Shown: positions 33,721 through 41,593 of the stretch, piece after piece
Layout: each line of letters begins with the position of its first letter
How positions within the stretch are numbered: the first letter of the stretch is position 1
Assembly: GCA_036476315.1 (NCBI GenBank)
Contig: JAZGBI010000031.1
Location: 1-43,815, forward strand
Direction: 5' to 3'
DNA from: Candidatus Neomarinimicrobiota bacterium
GTDB taxonomy: Bacteria; Fidelibacterota; Marinisomatia; Marinisomatales; S15-B10
DNA length: 43,815 bases
The notes under the pieces: model-generated
What the model saw: the letters and a program-made list of their open reading frames with translations, nothing else
What the model was told of the DNA's origin: nothing
Database searches by the model: none
Made by a program: the position numbers and the translations under genes

Positions 33721-35937
33721 TTGGTCAGAACGAAACTGATCCGGGCATTCTCAACCTTTGCCGCCCTTATGGTGACAACTGGTTTCGCCAGTGGAGCGGT
33801 GGAGGGTACAGTTCTGGATGGTGAGACTTCTAAGCCAATCGTGGGAGCCAACGTAGTGATTCTGGGTACTGATCAGGGAGGAACGACGGATGGGGAAGGG
33901 AGGTTCAAGATTGAATGGGAAGGTGTATACCCCGTGACCCTTCTAGTCTCACATATTGCCTATGATTCGAAAGAAATGGATATTCTATTTCCTGGATCAG
34001 TGACCGTTTCACTGGCGTCGAAAATCCTGAGAGGTGAGGAGGTTTTCGTAGTCGGAGAGAGAACCCGATCCCAAAGGGAAGTCTCAACGGCCATGGATGT
34101 TGTGGAAATTGAATCGATCGAAAGCCAGGGAGCGCGGGATGTGGGCTCCGCCCTCAGGAGAATTAGCTCTCTCTATGTGGATCAATCGAGTTCCGGCGCG
34201 CAGACGGTGAGTATTCGCGGGAGTAACGCCAACGAAGTGGCCGTTTATCTAGATGGAGTCAAAATCAACAGTGCAAATACGGGTGTGGCGGATCTTTCAC
34301 AGATCGATCTCTATTCCATTGACCGAATCGAGGTGCTGAGAGGAGGAAATGCCTATCTATTTGGCCAGGGGAATCTCGGAGGGGTCTTGAATCTGTCATC
34401 CCACAGCCTGGCTGAAAACGATTTCTCTTTCGACTGGGGGGAGGGACTTTCTTTTGACGATGATCTGGATCTTTCTGTGGGCGGCTCCCGCGTCTTGGGA
34501 CCTCTGGCATTTGGGGGGAGGTTTTCGGGGCGATATCGTGCCTACGAAGGCCGAACGCTCACGGCTTCCGGTTTTAGCAGTCTATTAGGGGATCTGGATT
34601 TTTCGAAAGGAAAAACAAGGGCAAGATGGTATCGGCTGCAAAATGCCCTCACCTATCCTTCGGGCAAAGTTGCATCCGGAGATCAACAAACGGTGGGAAG
34701 TGTCCATTACACCGGTAACATACTTGGCACCAGTGGCTGGGAGCTGTTCTCCGGGAATCGCAGCTGGTTTGAGGTGAACAATTTTTTTGTCAACATGAAC
34801 CAGGAATTGGACGACAAAACCGTTTCTTACAGGATTGGCAAGTCCTTGCATCTCCGGATTCTGGAGGCCAGTTTTCAGATAGAGAGGGAAGATCAGACAT
34901 TCACGGCAGACAGGACGTTCAGAAACCCTGACCGGAACACATACACGGACAGCGACAACGAACTGTCACGTCTGTCGGATGGATTAGTTCTCGCGACACG
35001 TTGGATGAATCAAAACGAAGAGGCCGCGCTTCTTCGCTTTCACGTGGAGGTAAGCGGCCGGTTCGACAGGATCGTGACCCATCGTCGGCAGCAGCAGGTG
35101 ACCTCTTCTGCGTCCGGTGTTCGTGGCAGTCCCGAACAAAATTCCGCGCGGGGAGTTTCTAAGTTTCTCAACAAACGGATTGGCTTTCGGATGGAAGGTC
35201 TTAGCGACAGGTTTCGTTATGCTCTGTTTGCAGGGCAGGGAAGCAATCACAGGCCGCCCACTCTGAACGATCTCTTCATCCAGGCAAATACGAGTTCGGA
35301 TTCACTGCGCAACGCCCCTCTAGCAGCGGAATACTTGAACACCTCCGAAATAAATCTTGAAGTTGCTCTGGTGGATATTCCAACAATTCCCATTCTGTTT
35401 GCGCTTGAAGCCAAGGGGGCCTATTTCAAAAACAACTATGATAACAAGATCGGCTACAAGGATCTGAAGGGGAGGTTCGAGGAACCCCCTGTGCCATATA
35501 ATGAAGCTAATGCAGATATCAACGGATTTGAGCTTAGTCTTGCAGCATCAGCCTGGGGCGGAAAGTTTCGACTGCAGGCGAGTGCCATAAGGCTCAATAT
35601 TGAAAATCTGACCCTGTTTCCCAATAAACCTGATCATCGATATGTGGTGGCCGCGGACTGGAATCTGGACTGGCTTTCAGTGAGCTTTGATCACTTCAGG
35701 GAAGGAGAGAGATTTGTCATCGGCAAAGGATTTTCACGCCTCATAGAACCGAGGAAGAATGCCAATCTCAATGTTACTGTGAACCGGAATATTGGGAGTG
35801 TGCATCTGAGCTTGTCTTATACGTTACGAAACCTGCTGTCAATGAAAAAAAAAGGCCAGAGCTCCGAACTGGACATTCTCTTCTTCAACTACTACGACGA
35901 ATACAGGCAGATACTCACGCTGAGGGCTAGACTATGA
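33721..35937 (+). CDS. TonB-dependent receptor, second copy, BtuB/CirA-like size
   Basis: A 738-residue outer-membrane receptor. The start is a TTG at 33721; the signal peptide ends near ASG-A (residue 25). Residues about 26-105 are a carboxypeptidase-regulatory domain (GTVLDGETSKPIVGANVVILGTDQGGTTDGEGRFKI), and about 115-230 the plug (SLYVDQSSSGAQTVSIRGSNANEVAVYLDGVKINSANTG, IDRIEVLRGGNAYLFGQGNLGGVLNL). The barrel follows, ending LTLRARL. It is 215 residues shorter than the receptor at 23373 and looks like the siderophore/vitamin-type class. The stop overlaps the next lipoprotein gene by 4 nt, so the receptor and that lipoprotein are probably made together. The substrate is not predictable. 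Confidence 0.9.
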   Translation: MVRTKLIRAFSTFAALMVTTGFASGAVEGTVLDGETSKPIVGANVVILGTDQGGTTDGEGRFKIEWEGVYPVTLLVSHIAYDSKEMDILFPGSVTVSLASKILRGEEVFVVGERTRSQREVSTAMDVVEIESIESQGARDVGSALRRISSLYVDQSSSGAQTVSIRGSNANEVAVYLDGVKINSANTGVADLSQIDLYSIDRIEVLRGGNAYLFGQGNLGGVLNLSSHSLAENDFSFDWGEGLSFDDDLDLSVGGSRVLGPLAFGGRFSGRYRAYEGRTLTASGFSSLLGDLDFSKGKTRARWYRLQNALTYPSGKVASGDQQTVGSVHYTGNILGTSGWELFSGNRSWFEVNNFFVNMNQELDDKTVSYRIGKSLHLRILEASFQIEREDQTFTADRTFRNPDRNTYTDSDNELSRLSDGLVLATRWMNQNEEAALLRFHVEVSGRFDRIVTHRRQQQVTSSASGVRGSPEQNSARGVSKFLNKRIGFRMEGLSDRFRYALFAGQGSNHRPPTLNDLFIQANTSSDSLRNAPLAAEYLNTSEINLEVALVDIPTIPILFALEAKGAYFKNNYDNKIGYKDLKGRFEEPPVPYNEANADINGFELSLAASAWGGKFRLQASAIRLNIENLTLFPNKPDHRYVVAADWNLDWLSVSFDHFREGERFVIGKGFSRLIEPRKNANLNVTVNRNIGSVHLSLSYTLRNLLSMKKKGQSSELDILFFNYYDEYRQILTLRARL

Positions 35938-37328
35938 CCCGACGACATCGAGTGGTATTCGGCCTTCTTGCGGTGATGTCGGGACTGGGCGTTCTCATGG
36001 TCTCGTGTGATAATCCGTTTATGCCGGAACTGTCGAAAGATGAGGATTTTTTCGAGCTCGATCACGATTTTGAGGGAGGTCCGCGGATTTTGAATGACGT
36101 TCCTATCACGCTCACCTGGACGGAAGTCACCATTCCGGATTTCAAAAGTTTTACGGTCTACCGGACTGCGGTTGGTAGCGCCAAAGAGTACTGGGTAGTA
36201 AGGAGAGAGATTGTGAATCCACTGGTGGTGAGTTATACAGATACCATTGATGATGATGAGACATTTCAGTACAAGGTTCGAATTGAGGATAACAGCGGAA
36301 ACTACAGAGAGGTTGAAACAGACCTCATTAAGCTCCGGACGACGCATATCGTGGTCCCTGATGAATACCAGGCGCTGCAGGAAGCGTACAATACACCTTT
36401 TATCGACGATGGAGATACCATTTATGTCAACCCCGGAACCTACGTTCATCCATTTAAATTCTTGGGTAAAGACGTATTTATCAGGAGTGTAGCTGGAAGG
36501 GAGGAAACTGTGCTGAAGCGTGGAGGCACGGTGTTCTCCATGAACCGTGGAGTTTTGAGCGGTTTTACCATTACCCGGGGCTCGGTAGACCTGCACGGCA
36601 CAGCCCGGCTGGAGGACTGCCTCATTACAGGGATCTACACGTTTGACATATCGTTGGGGGATGGATACAACGAACGATCGGCGGTCACGGTTCGTGACAG
36701 CGCCGAGCTGAGGAACTGCGTGATTGAGGATAATACCAAGCGTCCCTTCTGGGGGGAAGGCGGCGGCAACGGCGGTGGTGTGAGCATTCATGACCGTGCC
36801 AGGCTCCGGAATTCCCGAATCACTAACAACTGGTCGGGCAACCGAGGGGGCGGTCTATCCATTCACGGTGAGCCGACTCTGACAAACTGTATCATAGACA
36901 ATAACTACGCCTTGAACGGGGGTGGAGGAATCCTCGTCGATGCTACGTCCAGCCCGACTATTGTAAATTGCGTGATCGTTGGAAATGAATCGGGGCTTCA
37001 TAATGATCAATGGAGTCAGGCGCGGGGAAAAGGCAATATTTATATAATGAATAGTATTGTGGGTAAAGGGGGGACCTACCGGTACGGAGGTGGAGAAGGT
37101 GTCCTCTGGAGAAACGCATCGTACAGCGCCATCGCCGGTGAAACAGAGGGTATGGGTAACATCGATACCCTTCACCCACGTTTTGTCGATTTCAGCGGAG
37201 CCGATTTTCATCTGAAGGACGATTCTCCCTGCATCGATACCGGCAACCCCGCACCGGAATACAACGATCCCGACGGGTCAAGTAATGACATGGGCGCGTA
37301 CGGAGGACTGTTTGGTGATGCATGGTAA
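35934..37328 (+). CDS. Right-handed beta-helix lipoprotein with FN3-like N-domain
   Basis: A 464-residue lipoprotein; its ATG lies in the ATGA overlap with the receptor gene. The signal peptide ends in the lipobox LMVSC (Cys near residue 25). Residues about 55-130 resemble a fibronectin type III domain (PITLTWTEVTIPDFKSFTVYRT..., ETFQYKVRIEDNSGN). From about 138 on, the short-period pattern of a parallel beta-helix is evident (TIYVNPGTYVHPFKFLGKDVFIRS..., LRNCVIEDNT, GGGNGGGVSIHDRARLRNSRITNN, LTNCIIDNNYALNGGGGILVD), ending DSPCIDTGNP...DMGAYGG, a closing typical of 'choice-of-anchor' or polymorphic-repeat proteins. Such helices often bind or cleave polysaccharides, but no pectate-lyase-type catalytic residues are identifiable. 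Probably a surface binding partner of the receptor. Confidence 0.85.
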   Translation: MTRRHRVVFGLLAVMSGLGVLMVSCDNPFMPELSKDEDFFELDHDFEGGPRILNDVPITLTWTEVTIPDFKSFTVYRTAVGSAKEYWVVRREIVNPLVVSYTDTIDDDETFQYKVRIEDNSGNYREVETDLIKLRTTHIVVPDEYQALQEAYNTPFIDDGDTIYVNPGTYVHPFKFLGKDVFIRSVAGREETVLKRGGTVFSMNRGVLSGFTITRGSVDLHGTARLEDCLITGIYTFDISLGDGYNERSAVTVRDSAELRNCVIEDNTKRPFWGEGGGNGGGVSIHDRARLRNSRITNNWSGNRGGGLSIHGEPTLTNCIIDNNYALNGGGGILVDATSSPTIVNCVIVGNESGLHNDQWSQARGKGNIYIMNSIVGKGGTYRYGGGEGVLWRNASYSAIAGETEGMGNIDTLHPRFVDFSGADFHLKDDSPCIDTGNPAPEYNDPDGSSNDMGAYGGLFGDAW

Positions 37329-38214
37329 AGCGGTGGTAGATAAACCGATAGACGACGCGCTGAAACAGAGAATTCTGAAAGCTCAGAAGATTGAAATCAC
37401 TGAGTATATCATTTACGGAAAACTCTCCCGATCGGAAATGGTTGCCCACAACAGGGATGTCCTCGATCGCATATCCTCTGACGAGCTCAGACACTACAAT
37501 TTTCTCAAGGAACACTCCCGGGAGGATGTGAAGCCCAACAGGTGGATGATCGTGAAGTACTATCTCATCGCGAGAATACTCGGTCTCACCTTCGGATTGA
37601 AGCTCATGGAAAGGGGGGAGGAGAGAGCTCAGAAGAATTATGAGGCAATGATGGAAATCATGCCGTCGGCCGAGATGCTTGTCCGGGAGGAAATCGAACA
37701 TGAGAGAGAATTGATAGATTTGATCGATGAGGATCGGCTCAGGTATGTGGGATCCATGGTTCTCGGATTGAACGACGCACTGGTGGAACTCACCGGGGCT
37801 CTTGCGGGATTCACGCTTGCCCTGCAGAACACGAGGCTTATTGCCATGGTGGGAATGGTTACAGGGATTGCAGCGTCCCTCTCGATGGCCGCCTCAGAAT
37901 ACCTCTCCACCAAAACGGAAGAGGATGCCAGAAATCCATTGAACGCCGCCGTCTATACCGGTCTTGCCTACATCGTAACGGTGATATTTCTCATTTTCCC
38001 GTACTTGGTCTTTTCCGACTATTTTTTCTGTCTTGCCTTTACGATTTTCAATGCGATTCTTGTGATCCTGGTTTTTACATTTTATGTCTCTGTTGTGAGA
38101 GAAATCTCGTTCAGAAATCGTTTTGTGGAAATGGCCACCATCAGCCTCGGGGTGGCATTCTTGACGTTCTGGATAGGATTCCTCATCAGGAGAATCCTGG
38201 GTGTGGAGCTGTAG
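37318..38214 (+). CDS. Ferritin-like/VIT1 fusion, predicted iron transporter
   Basis: A 298-residue membrane protein. The ATG at 37318 has GGAGGA 10 nt upstream and overlaps the previous gene by 11 nt; a start at 37285 is possible. Residues about 15-135 are a rubrerythrin/ferritin-like four-helix bundle with di-iron-type ligands (E26/E29 in KIEITEY, DELRH with E56 and H59, REEIEHE with E124/E125 and H128). Residues about 143-298 are a VIT1/CCC1-type transporter: GSMVLGLNDALVELTGALAGFTLAL, GIAASLSMAASEYLSTKTEED, and three more hydrophobic helices. The same fusion (MbfA type) exports Fe2+ from the cytosol in alphaproteobacteria; an iron- or manganese-efflux role is likely. Its overlap with a TonB operon ties it to metal-linked uptake (inference). 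Confidence 0.88.
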   Translation: MHGKAVVDKPIDDALKQRILKAQKIEITEYIIYGKLSRSEMVAHNRDVLDRISSDELRHYNFLKEHSREDVKPNRWMIVKYYLIARILGLTFGLKLMERGEERAQKNYEAMMEIMPSAEMLVREEIEHERELIDLIDEDRLRYVGSMVLGLNDALVELTGALAGFTLALQNTRLIAMVGMVTGIAASLSMAASEYLSTKTEEDARNPLNAAVYTGLAYIVTVIFLIFPYLVFSDYFFCLAFTIFNAILVILVFTFYVSVVREISFRNRFVEMATISLGVAFLTFWIGFLIRRILGVEL

Positions 38215-38226
38215 CTTCGAATCGTG

Positions 38227-39135
38227 ATGGGTTCATCCAATACTGAAAGAGTAAGACACAGTCGCCTCCTTTTTCTCTTCACCTCCCTGGCTCTTTGGAG
38301 TTACTCTTTTCTCCTCGCCCAGGCTCCATCGCCATATTTTTTCGTGGTTGCCTCGGATCCTCAGCTCTTTTTCAATCAAGAGAATGACCTTAACTGGGGG
38401 AAGACCATCTCGCACGTCAACCGGCTCAGACCGGATTTCGTGGTTGTCTGTGGGGATCTCATCCATGCTGACAATGATCCGGCAAAGTGGAATGATCCCG
38501 CGGAACTGCAGAAATATGACGTTCTTGCCGCCGCCTACCTCAACAATGCCGCGACAATAGATCCTGGGATCACCCTTCATAATGTGGCCGGGAATCATGA
38601 CGTTTCTTCAGAACCGACACGTGAAACCATAGCCTGGTATTCGGACAGGTTTGGCCGGACATGGTATTCCTTTGAACATAAGCGAAGTTTTTTCATCGTT
38701 CTCGAATCGAACCTCATGAAGAATCCGAACGGTGCGCCTGATCTGGCGAAGGAACAGATGTCCTGGCTGCACGAAACGCTGAAGCGGGTGGAGAAGGGCC
38801 ATTTTTCCCATAAGATTGCCTTCATGCATCACCCTCTCTGTATTAATCGCCTCGATGAAGATGAGGGCTATTTCAACCTGCCGAAAGAGATGCGTTTCGA
38901 GTTACTTGGTCTTTTTCACAAATATGGCTTTGATGCGGTTTTCTCCGGCCACTACCATCGCAACGCCTATCTGAGAGACGGTGAGCTCGAACTGATTACG
39001 ACGAGCTCCTGTGGGGCAGCACTGGGCGACGACCCGCTGGGATTGCGCATTGTGAAAGTCTACCCGGACAGGCTTGAGCACGACTACCATGCCTTCGAGG
39101 AGATGCCGACAGAAGTGAAGATGAAAGGAGATTGA
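38227..39135 (+). CDS. Exported metallophosphoesterase, CPPED1-like
   Basis: A 302-residue calcineurin-like phosphoesterase. ATG 38227 is chosen; a GTG at 38224 is adjacent. The N-terminal hydrophobic stretch ends near LLAQ-A (residue ~32), so it is probably exported. The five metallophosphatase motifs are present in order: SDPQ (about 43-46), GDLIHA, GNHD, MHHP and GHYHRN. The overall layout, including KEQMSWLHETL and a short C-terminal cap, resembles CPPED1/Ser-Thr-phosphatase-like metallophosphoesterases. The substrate may be a phosphomonoester or nucleotide; it is not predictable. It is 12 bp downstream of the ferritin-VIT gene, which suggests shared transcription and possibly phosphate or metal scavenging. 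Confidence 0.88.
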   Translation: MGSSNTERVRHSRLLFLFTSLALWSYSFLLAQAPSPYFFVVASDPQLFFNQENDLNWGKTISHVNRLRPDFVVVCGDLIHADNDPAKWNDPAELQKYDVLAAAYLNNAATIDPGITLHNVAGNHDVSSEPTRETIAWYSDRFGRTWYSFEHKRSFFIVLESNLMKNPNGAPDLAKEQMSWLHETLKRVEKGHFSHKIAFMHHPLCINRLDEDEGYFNLPKEMRFELLGLFHKYGFDAVFSGHYHRNAYLRDGELELITTSSCGAALGDDPLGLRIVKVYPDRLEHDYHAFEEMPTEVKMKGD

Positions 39136-39252
39136 GCCAACAGAGCCGTTTCGACAGTACTGGCGATTCTACATTTTGGCTGGGAATTTCGTTGAATTGT
39201 TGTCTGTTTCTGCTGAACTTATTATCAAACAGATACCTGGGAGGAATTGATC

Positions 39253-39507
39253 ATGGAAGAACAAGAAATTGGTTATATCTCCAACTATTTCTCAAAAATA
39301 TCTGTGGCTATTGTCGAAATCACCAAAGGTAAGCTTCAAGGAGGAGACGCGATTCACATCAAGGGCAATACGACGGATTTCAAACAGGATGTGGAATCGA
39401 TGCAGATCGAACATGAGACTGTTCTGAAAGCAAAAAAGGGGGACAGTATCGGATTGAAAGTAAGCAAGAAAGCGAGGAAGAAAGACAAGGTTTTCAAAGT
39501 TCTCTGA
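39253..39507 (+). CDS. EF-Tu domain II-like mini-protein
   Basis: An 84-residue protein comprising only the translation-factor beta-barrel domain (EF-Tu domain 2 fold): EIGYISNYFSKISVAIVEITKGKLQGGDAIHIKGNTTDFKQDVESMQIEHE..., AKKGDSIGLKV. It has no GTPase G-motifs. Stand-alone proteins of this type are annotated 'translation elongation factor-like' in bacteria and archaea, often near U32 peptidase genes; their function is not established. The ATG at 39253 has GGGAGGA about 8 nt upstream, better than the in-frame TTG at 39247. The nitrilase-superfamily gene begins 7 nt after its stop, so the two form a tight pair. The lysine-rich tail could contact RNA or the ribosome. Confidence 0.85.
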   Translation: MEEQEIGYISNYFSKISVAIVEITKGKLQGGDAIHIKGNTTDFKQDVESMQIEHETVLKAKKGDSIGLKVSKKARKKDKVFKVL

Positions 39508-39514
39508 CGACAGA

Positions 39515-40318
39515 GTGAAAATCGGCCTCATTCAGAAATTTCCCGGCTCCCACCGAGAAGACAACATCCGGCGGGGTGTGAAACATCTGGAAGAAGCTGC
39601 ACGTGAGGGGGTTGATCTTGTGGCCTTTGCCGAGCTTGCTTTTGATCCCTTTTTTCCCAGGAAACCGGCGACAGGTGATGTTACTCGCCTGGCTGAGGTC
39701 ATTCCTGGACCTACCACCGATATCTTCGCCAGGAAAGCAAGAGAGCTCGGGATCATTGTTGTCCTGAATCTATTTGAAAGTGACGGTGAGCGGACTTACG
39801 ATGCCTCTCCCGTGATCGACTCCGACGGCACGCTTCTCGGTGTCACCCGAATGATTCATATTGCCGATTACGAAAACTTCTATGAAAAGGATTACTACAC
39901 GCCAGGTAACAGATGGGTTCACGTCTATCATACCTCCGCAGCGAAAGTCGGCGTTGCTATCTGTTACGACCGCCATTATCCGGAGTACATGAGGGCCCTG
40001 GGAGTTGAAGGGGCTGAACTGGTCGTGGTGCCCCAGGCGGGAACGGCAGGCGAGTGGCCGTCGGGTCTATTCGAAGCGGAGCTGCAGGTCGCTTGTTTTC
40101 AGAACGGTTACTTCGGGGCATTAGTGAACCGCGTGGGCAGGGAAGGCGACATGGAGTTTTCCGGAGAATCTTTTATTACTTCCCCTGAGGGTTCGGTCCT
40201 CACTCGCGCTCCGGCAGGGAAGGAGCACACATTGATCGCAGACCTGGATCTTTCTCGCGTAGCGGATTCACCGGCGAGACGCATGTTCCTCAGAGACAGA
40301 CGCCCTGAGATATACTGA
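39515..40318 (+). CDS. Carbon-nitrogen hydrolase, nitrilase superfamily, with unusual active site
   Basis: A 267-residue nitrilase-fold amidase resembling N-carbamoylputrescine amidase and beta-ureidopropionase relatives. The catalytic Glu is Glu40 (AFAELAF) and the nucleophile Cys150 (VGVAICYDRHYPEYMR); the second acidic residue lies in LFEAELQVA. Where the catalytic Lys normally occurs (YRKxH), the sequence reads VTRMIHI, placing Met113 at the Lys position. FYEKDYYTPGN follows as usual. I recall relatives with the same TRM-V/I-H sequence, so this is probably a subfamily feature rather than a sequencing error. The start, GTG at 39515, is coupled to the EF-Tu-domain gene 7 nt upstream. Cytosolic; substrate unknown. 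Confidence 0.87.
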   Translation: MKIGLIQKFPGSHREDNIRRGVKHLEEAAREGVDLVAFAELAFDPFFPRKPATGDVTRLAEVIPGPTTDIFARKARELGIIVVLNLFESDGERTYDASPVIDSDGTLLGVTRMIHIADYENFYEKDYYTPGNRWVHVYHTSAAKVGVAICYDRHYPEYMRALGVEGAELVVVPQAGTAGEWPSGLFEAELQVACFQNGYFGALVNRVGREGDMEFSGESFITSPEGSVLTRAPAGKEHTLIADLDLSRVADSPARRMFLRDRRPEIY

Positions 40319-40395
40319 ACTACGTTTCTTTCTCCACGTTGATTCAGGCTCAAAAACTCACCTGTCAAATTCGTACGACGAAAGGGTAACTCAGT

Positions 40396-40986
40396 ATGTT
40401 TAGATGGTTGAGAAGACTGTACGATTGGGTGCTCCATTGGGCGGAAACTCCATACGCCGTTCCCGCGTTGATTATTCTTGCCGTGGCGGAATCATCGTTC
40501 TTCCCGGTCCCCGCGGACGTGTTGTTGATTGCGCTGGCGGTGTCGATTCCCAGGCGGTCATTTGAATACGCCGCGTACACCTCCCTCTTCTCTGTTCTTG
40601 GTGGGGTAGGGGGGTACGTTATAGGCCTGAAGTTCATGGCATTGGTGGGTTCGCCGATTATTGAGTTGTATGGCTACCAGGCCCAGTTTGAATCATTGAG
40701 CGGAATCTTCCACCGGTACAATTTCATCGCCGTTTTGACGGCAGCGATGACGCCTATTCCCTATAAGGTTTTCACCATCACAGCGGGTGCCGTGGAAGCA
40801 GATTTCGTGGAATTCGTCGTGGCATCGGCCGTTGGGCGCTCTCTTAGATTCTTTGCAGTAGGGGCATTGATCTACTTCCTTGGTGAGCGTGTCAAAGAAT
40901 TCATCGAAAAGTATTTCAACATCTTGGCTGTCGCCTTCGCCACCCTTCTCCTGGGCGGGTTTGTCGTGGTGAAATTGGTCTTTTGA
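40396..40986 (+). CDS. YqaA/DedA-family membrane protein
   Basis: A 196-residue inner-membrane protein of the SNARE-associated/VTT (DedA-like) superfamily, YqaA branch. Hydrophobic segments at about residues 20-45, 55-85, 112-135, 140-165 and 172-195. Family signatures: AESSFFPVPADVLLIALA (the re-entrant E-x(n)-P-x-P loop near residue 32) and an FTAGAVEAD-like FTITAGAVEADFVEFVVASAVGRSLRF. DedA-type proteins are now linked to lipid scrambling or undecaprenyl-phosphate recycling; for the YqaA branch this remains inference. The ATG has only a weak AAGGGTAAC upstream. It is the last protein gene before the repeat/tRNA region. Confidence 0.88.
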   Translation: MFRWLRRLYDWVLHWAETPYAVPALIILAVAESSFFPVPADVLLIALAVSIPRRSFEYAAYTSLFSVLGGVGGYVIGLKFMALVGSPIIELYGYQAQFESLSGIFHRYNFIAVLTAAMTPIPYKVFTITAGAVEADFVEFVVASAVGRSLRFFAVGALIYFLGERVKEFIEKYFNILAVAFATLLLGGFVVVKLVF

Positions 40987-41032
40987 CTGTCATTCGTCTC
41001 CAAGTCAGTCTAAATTGTACATTAGTTTTGTG
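40987..41032. other. Short spacer before the repeat array
   Basis: This separates the YqaA-type gene from the first 8-bp repeats. GACTG (40985-40989) and CAGTC (41006-41010) could pair weakly; no clear terminator is seen. Confidence 0.3.
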
Positions 41033-41153
41033 AGGAGAATTGGAGTAATGGAGTATTGGAGAGATGCACTATTGGAGTGGTAGAGAGTGGAGTGATTTCT
41101 AACAACTTGGTTATTCAATTCTCCAATTCTCCATTTTTGCATTACTCCATTTT
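41033..41153. repeat. Repeat unit 1: 8-bp tandem repeats in inverted arms
   Basis: The left arm (41033-41094) is built from degenerate 8-bp units of the form GGAGTATT (GGAGAATT, GGAGTAAT, GGAGTATT, GGAGAGAT...). The right arm (41119-41153) consists of the reverse complement (ATTCTCCA, ATTCTCCA, ...ATTACTCC), so the unit can fold into a long imperfect hairpin. The centre contains TAACAACTTGGTTATTCAAT, shared almost unchanged with units 3 and 4. Confidence 0.75.
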
Positions 41154-41157
41154 AAAG

Positions 41158-41218
41158 CGGGGTGTAGCGTCCCGACGGGTCGGGAAGGTCCCCGGTTCAA
41201 CTCCAGGCACCTGGACCA
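41158..41218 (+). pseudogene. Degenerate chimeric tRNA-like fragment, D-arm missing
   Basis: A 61-nt fragment. Bases 41158-41169 equal the first 12 nt of the intact tRNA-Pro. Next comes the hairpin TCCCGACGGGTCGGGA (41170-41185), then a T-arm-like segment (CCCGG-TTCAACT-CCAGG, one mismatch) and an acceptor-like end with encoded CCA (41216-41218) that differs from the tRNA-Pro 3' half. Five of seven acceptor pairs plus one wobble can form, but there is no D-arm and no 7-nt anticodon loop, so it is not a functional tRNA by normal rules. Confidence 0.6.
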
Positions 41219-41227
41219 TAATGAGTC

Positions 41228-41335
41228 ATTGGAGGATGTGAGTAGTGGAGTGCTGGAGAATTGGAAAACCGGAGCCAGGTATGCGCATTGGATTACTCGA
41301 TTCTCCAAATTTCCATTCCTCCATTGCTCCAGTTT
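41228..41335. repeat. Repeat unit 2: diverged inverted-repeat unit
   Basis: The same architecture as unit 1, with GGAG-rich 8-bp units on the left (41230-41264) and CTCC-rich units on the right (41299-41331), but a different centre that includes AGCCAGGTATGCGC. It lies immediately upstream of the intact tRNA-Pro. Confidence 0.65.
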
Positions 41336-41339
41336 TCAT

Positions 41340-41414
41340 CGGGGTGTAGCGCAGCCTGGTTAGCGCGCGTCGTTCGGGACGACGAGGTCGGGAGTTCGAA
41401 TCTCCCCACCCCGA
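41340..41414 (+). tRNA. tRNA-Pro, anticodon CGG
   Basis: A complete cloverleaf: acceptor CGGGGTG/CACCCCG (41340-41346 with 41407-41413, perfect), D-stem GCGC/GCGC (41349-41352 with 41363-41366), anticodon stem CGTCG/CGACG (41368-41372 with 41380-41384), loop TTCGGGA with anticodon CGG at 41375-41377, variable loop AGGTC, T-stem GGGAG/CTCCC around TTCGAAT, and discriminator A41414. The following CGG shows that CCA is not encoded and must be added post-transcriptionally. It is embedded in the repeat array rather than in an ordinary intergenic region. Confidence 0.95.
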
Positions 41415-41429
41415 CGGTCATAGATTTGT

Positions 41430-41582
41430 TGGAGTATTGGAGGGTTGGAGAGATGGAGTATTGGAGAACTGGGGTAGTGGAGTAATGGAGTATTGGAGTA
41501 TTGGAGTGGTGGAGAGCGGAGTGACTTCTAACAACTTGGTTATTCAATTCTCCATTTCTCCATTTTCGCATTACTCTACTTC
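41430..41582. repeat. Repeat unit 3: 8-bp tandem repeats in inverted arms
   Basis: The longest run of regular 8-bp units: GGAGTAAT, GGAGTATT, GGAGTATT, GGAGTGGT in succession (about 41480-41511), then the conserved centre with TAACAACTTGGTTATTCAAT and a CTCC-rich right arm. With the preceding tRNA 3' part (41385-41414) it forms the first copy of a direct repeat of about 200 bp. Confidence 0.8.
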
Positions 41583-41593
41583 CTATCAGGATT

